Source: Bacteroidia bacterium
Lineage (GTDB): Bacteria; Bacteroidota; Bacteroidia; B-17B0; Aurantibacillaceae
Assembly: GCA_014379485.1 (NCBI GenBank)
Contig: JACMLS010000282.1
Location: forward strand, 1-6,389
Direction: 5' to 3'
Length of the DNA stretch: 6,389 nt
The position numbers were made by a program, and so were the translations under genes. Each line of letters opens with the position of its first letter. Positions within the stretch are counted from its first letter, which is position 1. This document shows, piece after piece, positions 5,551-6,389 of the stretch. The notes below the pieces were generated by a model. The model saw only the letters and a program-made list of their open reading frames with translations. It was not told the origin of the DNA and made no database searches.

Positions 5551-6389
5551 ATGAAACGAATACTAAGCACAATAGCAGCGCTGATCTGTTTAAACGCAAA
5601 TGCACAAAACCTTCAATGGGCAAATGCAACCGGAGGAATAAACAGCGAATATGGTTTTGCTGTTGCCATTGACAATTCCGGTAACTCCTTTACAACCGGG
5701 TATTTTAAAGGCACAGTAGATTTTGATCCGGGTTCCGCCACTTTCAATCTTACTGCCGCATCAACTACCTGGGATATTTTTATTTCTAAAACAGATGCGG
5801 CTGGAAATTTTGTGTGGGCAAAAAAAATCGGCAACGGAACCGGCAACGAAAGCAGTTCAGGAATCGCCATTGATGCTGCGGGCGACGTATACACTACAGG
5901 ACACTTTTATGGTACTGTAGATTTTGATCCGGGTGCAGGCACAACTAATTTAATTTCCGCAGGTGGTGCGGATGTGTATGTTGTAAAGTTAAACAGTTCA
6001 GGAAATTTTGTGTGGGCAAAAAGTTTCGGCGGCGGGGTTACAGATTATAGCTTAACAGTAACAACAGATGCGCAAAACAATGTTTATACGAGCGGATATT
6101 TTACCGGCCCATCAGATTTTGATCCCGGCGCAGGAGTTTTTAATCTTAGCGGAACTTATAGTGTTTTTATTTCAAAGTTAGACGCGAACGGAAATTTTGT
6201 GTGGGCAAAAAATATTATCGGTAATTCTACCAATGAGCCACGTTCTGTTTCTTTAGACGGAGCGGGAAATGTTTACGTTGCCGGACGGGCGGGCGACGGT
6301 TTTCCGACCACCACCGGCGTACTGCAGCCGACATTCGCGGGCGATCTGGTTCCCAATACGCTCTACGGAAAACAGGACGGCTTCGTCAC
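5551..6389 (+). CDS. Secreted SBBP-type beta-propeller protein, 3' end beyond the window
   Basis: An open frame of 279 codons runs from the ATG at 5551 to the window edge without a stop. Residues 1-19 are a signal peptide (MKRILSTIAALICLNANAQ). Then come repeats of about 65-67 residues with DFDPG at 57-61, 124-128 and 189-193, each followed by a DIFISK, DVYVVK or SVFISK strand and then GNFVWAK (FVWAK at 87, 153 and 216). Each next blade has an AIDAAGDVYTTG-type strand. These are SBBP/beta-propeller repeats, common in large secreted Bacteroidetes proteins that usually end in a T9SS sorting domain; that end is not visible here. From about residue 246 the repeat changes to the other SBBP form (GFPTTTGVLQPTF, then QDGFVT) and GC content rises sharply, so the last ~40 residues may not belong to the original gene. 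The role is unknown; propellers of this kind are usually binding scaffolds. Confidence 0.88.
   Translation, partial: MKRILSTIAALICLNANAQNLQWANATGGINSEYGFAVAIDNSGNSFTTGYFKGTVDFDPGSATFNLTAASTTWDIFISKTDAAGNFVWAKKIGNGTGNESSSGIAIDAAGDVYTTGHFYGTVDFDPGAGTTNLISAGGADVYVVKLNSSGNFVWAKSFGGGVTDYSLTVTTDAQNNVYTSGYFTGPSDFDPGAGVFNLSGTYSVFISKLDANGNFVWAKNIIGNSTNEPRSVSLDGAGNVYVAGRAGDGFPTTTGVLQPTFAGDLVPNTLYGKQDGFV
5803..6210 (+). repeat. Near-identical DNA repeats coding for propeller blades
   Basis: The 21 bases coding for GNFVWAK are identical at 5803-5823, 6001-6021 and 6190-6210 (spacings 198 and 189 bp). The 11-base GATTTTGATCC, coding for DFDP, recurs at 5719, 5920 and 6115. Synonymous sites are the same in these blocks while the sequence between them differs, pointing to recent duplication or gene conversion of blades. 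Confidence 0.85.
6271..6389. other. Abrupt GC-rich segment at the window's right end
   Basis: By hand count, 74 of 119 bases (about 62%) are G or C, against 46 of 120 (about 38%) at 6121-6240. The reading frame stays open across the change. The change coincides with the end of the conserved GNVYVAG codons and with a switch from DFDPG-type to FPTT-type blades. A chimeric join or a mosaic gene are both possible. Confidence 0.7.

Noticed and set aside
5613..5920. Open frames on both strands within the propeller gene
   Set aside because: They lie wholly inside a frame with convincing SBBP repeats and a signal peptide, and mirror its repeats, so they are shadows.
5719..6210. Regularly spaced DNA repeats resembling a CRISPR array
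   Set aside because: The spacing of about 190-200 bp is far too long, the repeats are in frame, and they encode conserved propeller strands.

Overview
The window reads as a fragment of a Bacteroidota (Bacteroidetes) genome, probably a draft or metagenomic contig. Four things point there: base composition is AT-rich; two complete gene products end in type A C-terminal sorting domains of the type IX secretion system (T9SS), which is confined to this phylum; genes start without Shine-Dalgarno sequences; and -7 boxes resemble the phylum consensus TAnnTTTG. I cannot name genus or species.

Layout. Positions 1-443 (minus strand) hold the N-terminal part of a periplasmic two-component regulator propeller (Reg_prop) sensor, cut by the window edge. 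A 149-bp divergent intergenic region follows, with a 21-bp-spaced direct repeat and a candidate promoter. Positions 593-3799 (plus) encode a 1068-residue secreted protein with three tandem LamG-like plus Ig-like modules, a fourth Ig/PKD-like segment and a T9SS sorting domain; a strong terminator follows at 3824-3855. Positions 4109-5332 (plus) encode a 407-residue T9SS-secreted protein. Its N-terminal domain I cannot assign firmly; it carries SHNE and DPHGHE motifs and looks like a divergent NodB/polysaccharide-deacetylase-type fold. A strong terminator follows at 5357-5399. Positions 5551-6389 (plus) are the start of a secreted beta-propeller protein (SBBP-like repeats with DFDPG motifs), open at the window's right edge.

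How the genes relate. The three plus-strand genes are separated by 218-309 bp. The first two each end in their own intrinsic terminator, and the third has a good -7 box of its own. They therefore look like separate transcription units for surface or secreted products rather than one operon. The shared theme is the cell envelope: a sensor of external ligands, a probable adhesin or glycan-binding protein, a possible surface hydrolase or deacetylase, and a propeller protein. A functional link between them is inference only.

Most notable observations: (1) a 22-bp perfect palindrome sits in frame inside the signal-peptide codons of the large LamG protein and looks like an inserted repeat element; (2) composition jumps from about 38% to about 62% GC in the last ~120 bases, inside the propeller gene and exactly where the repeat type changes, which suggests a chimeric assembly join or a mosaic gene; (3) the DPHGHE protein may represent a poorly described exported enzyme family. 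I saw no CRISPR array, tRNA, rRNA, transposase or complete new multi-gene system.
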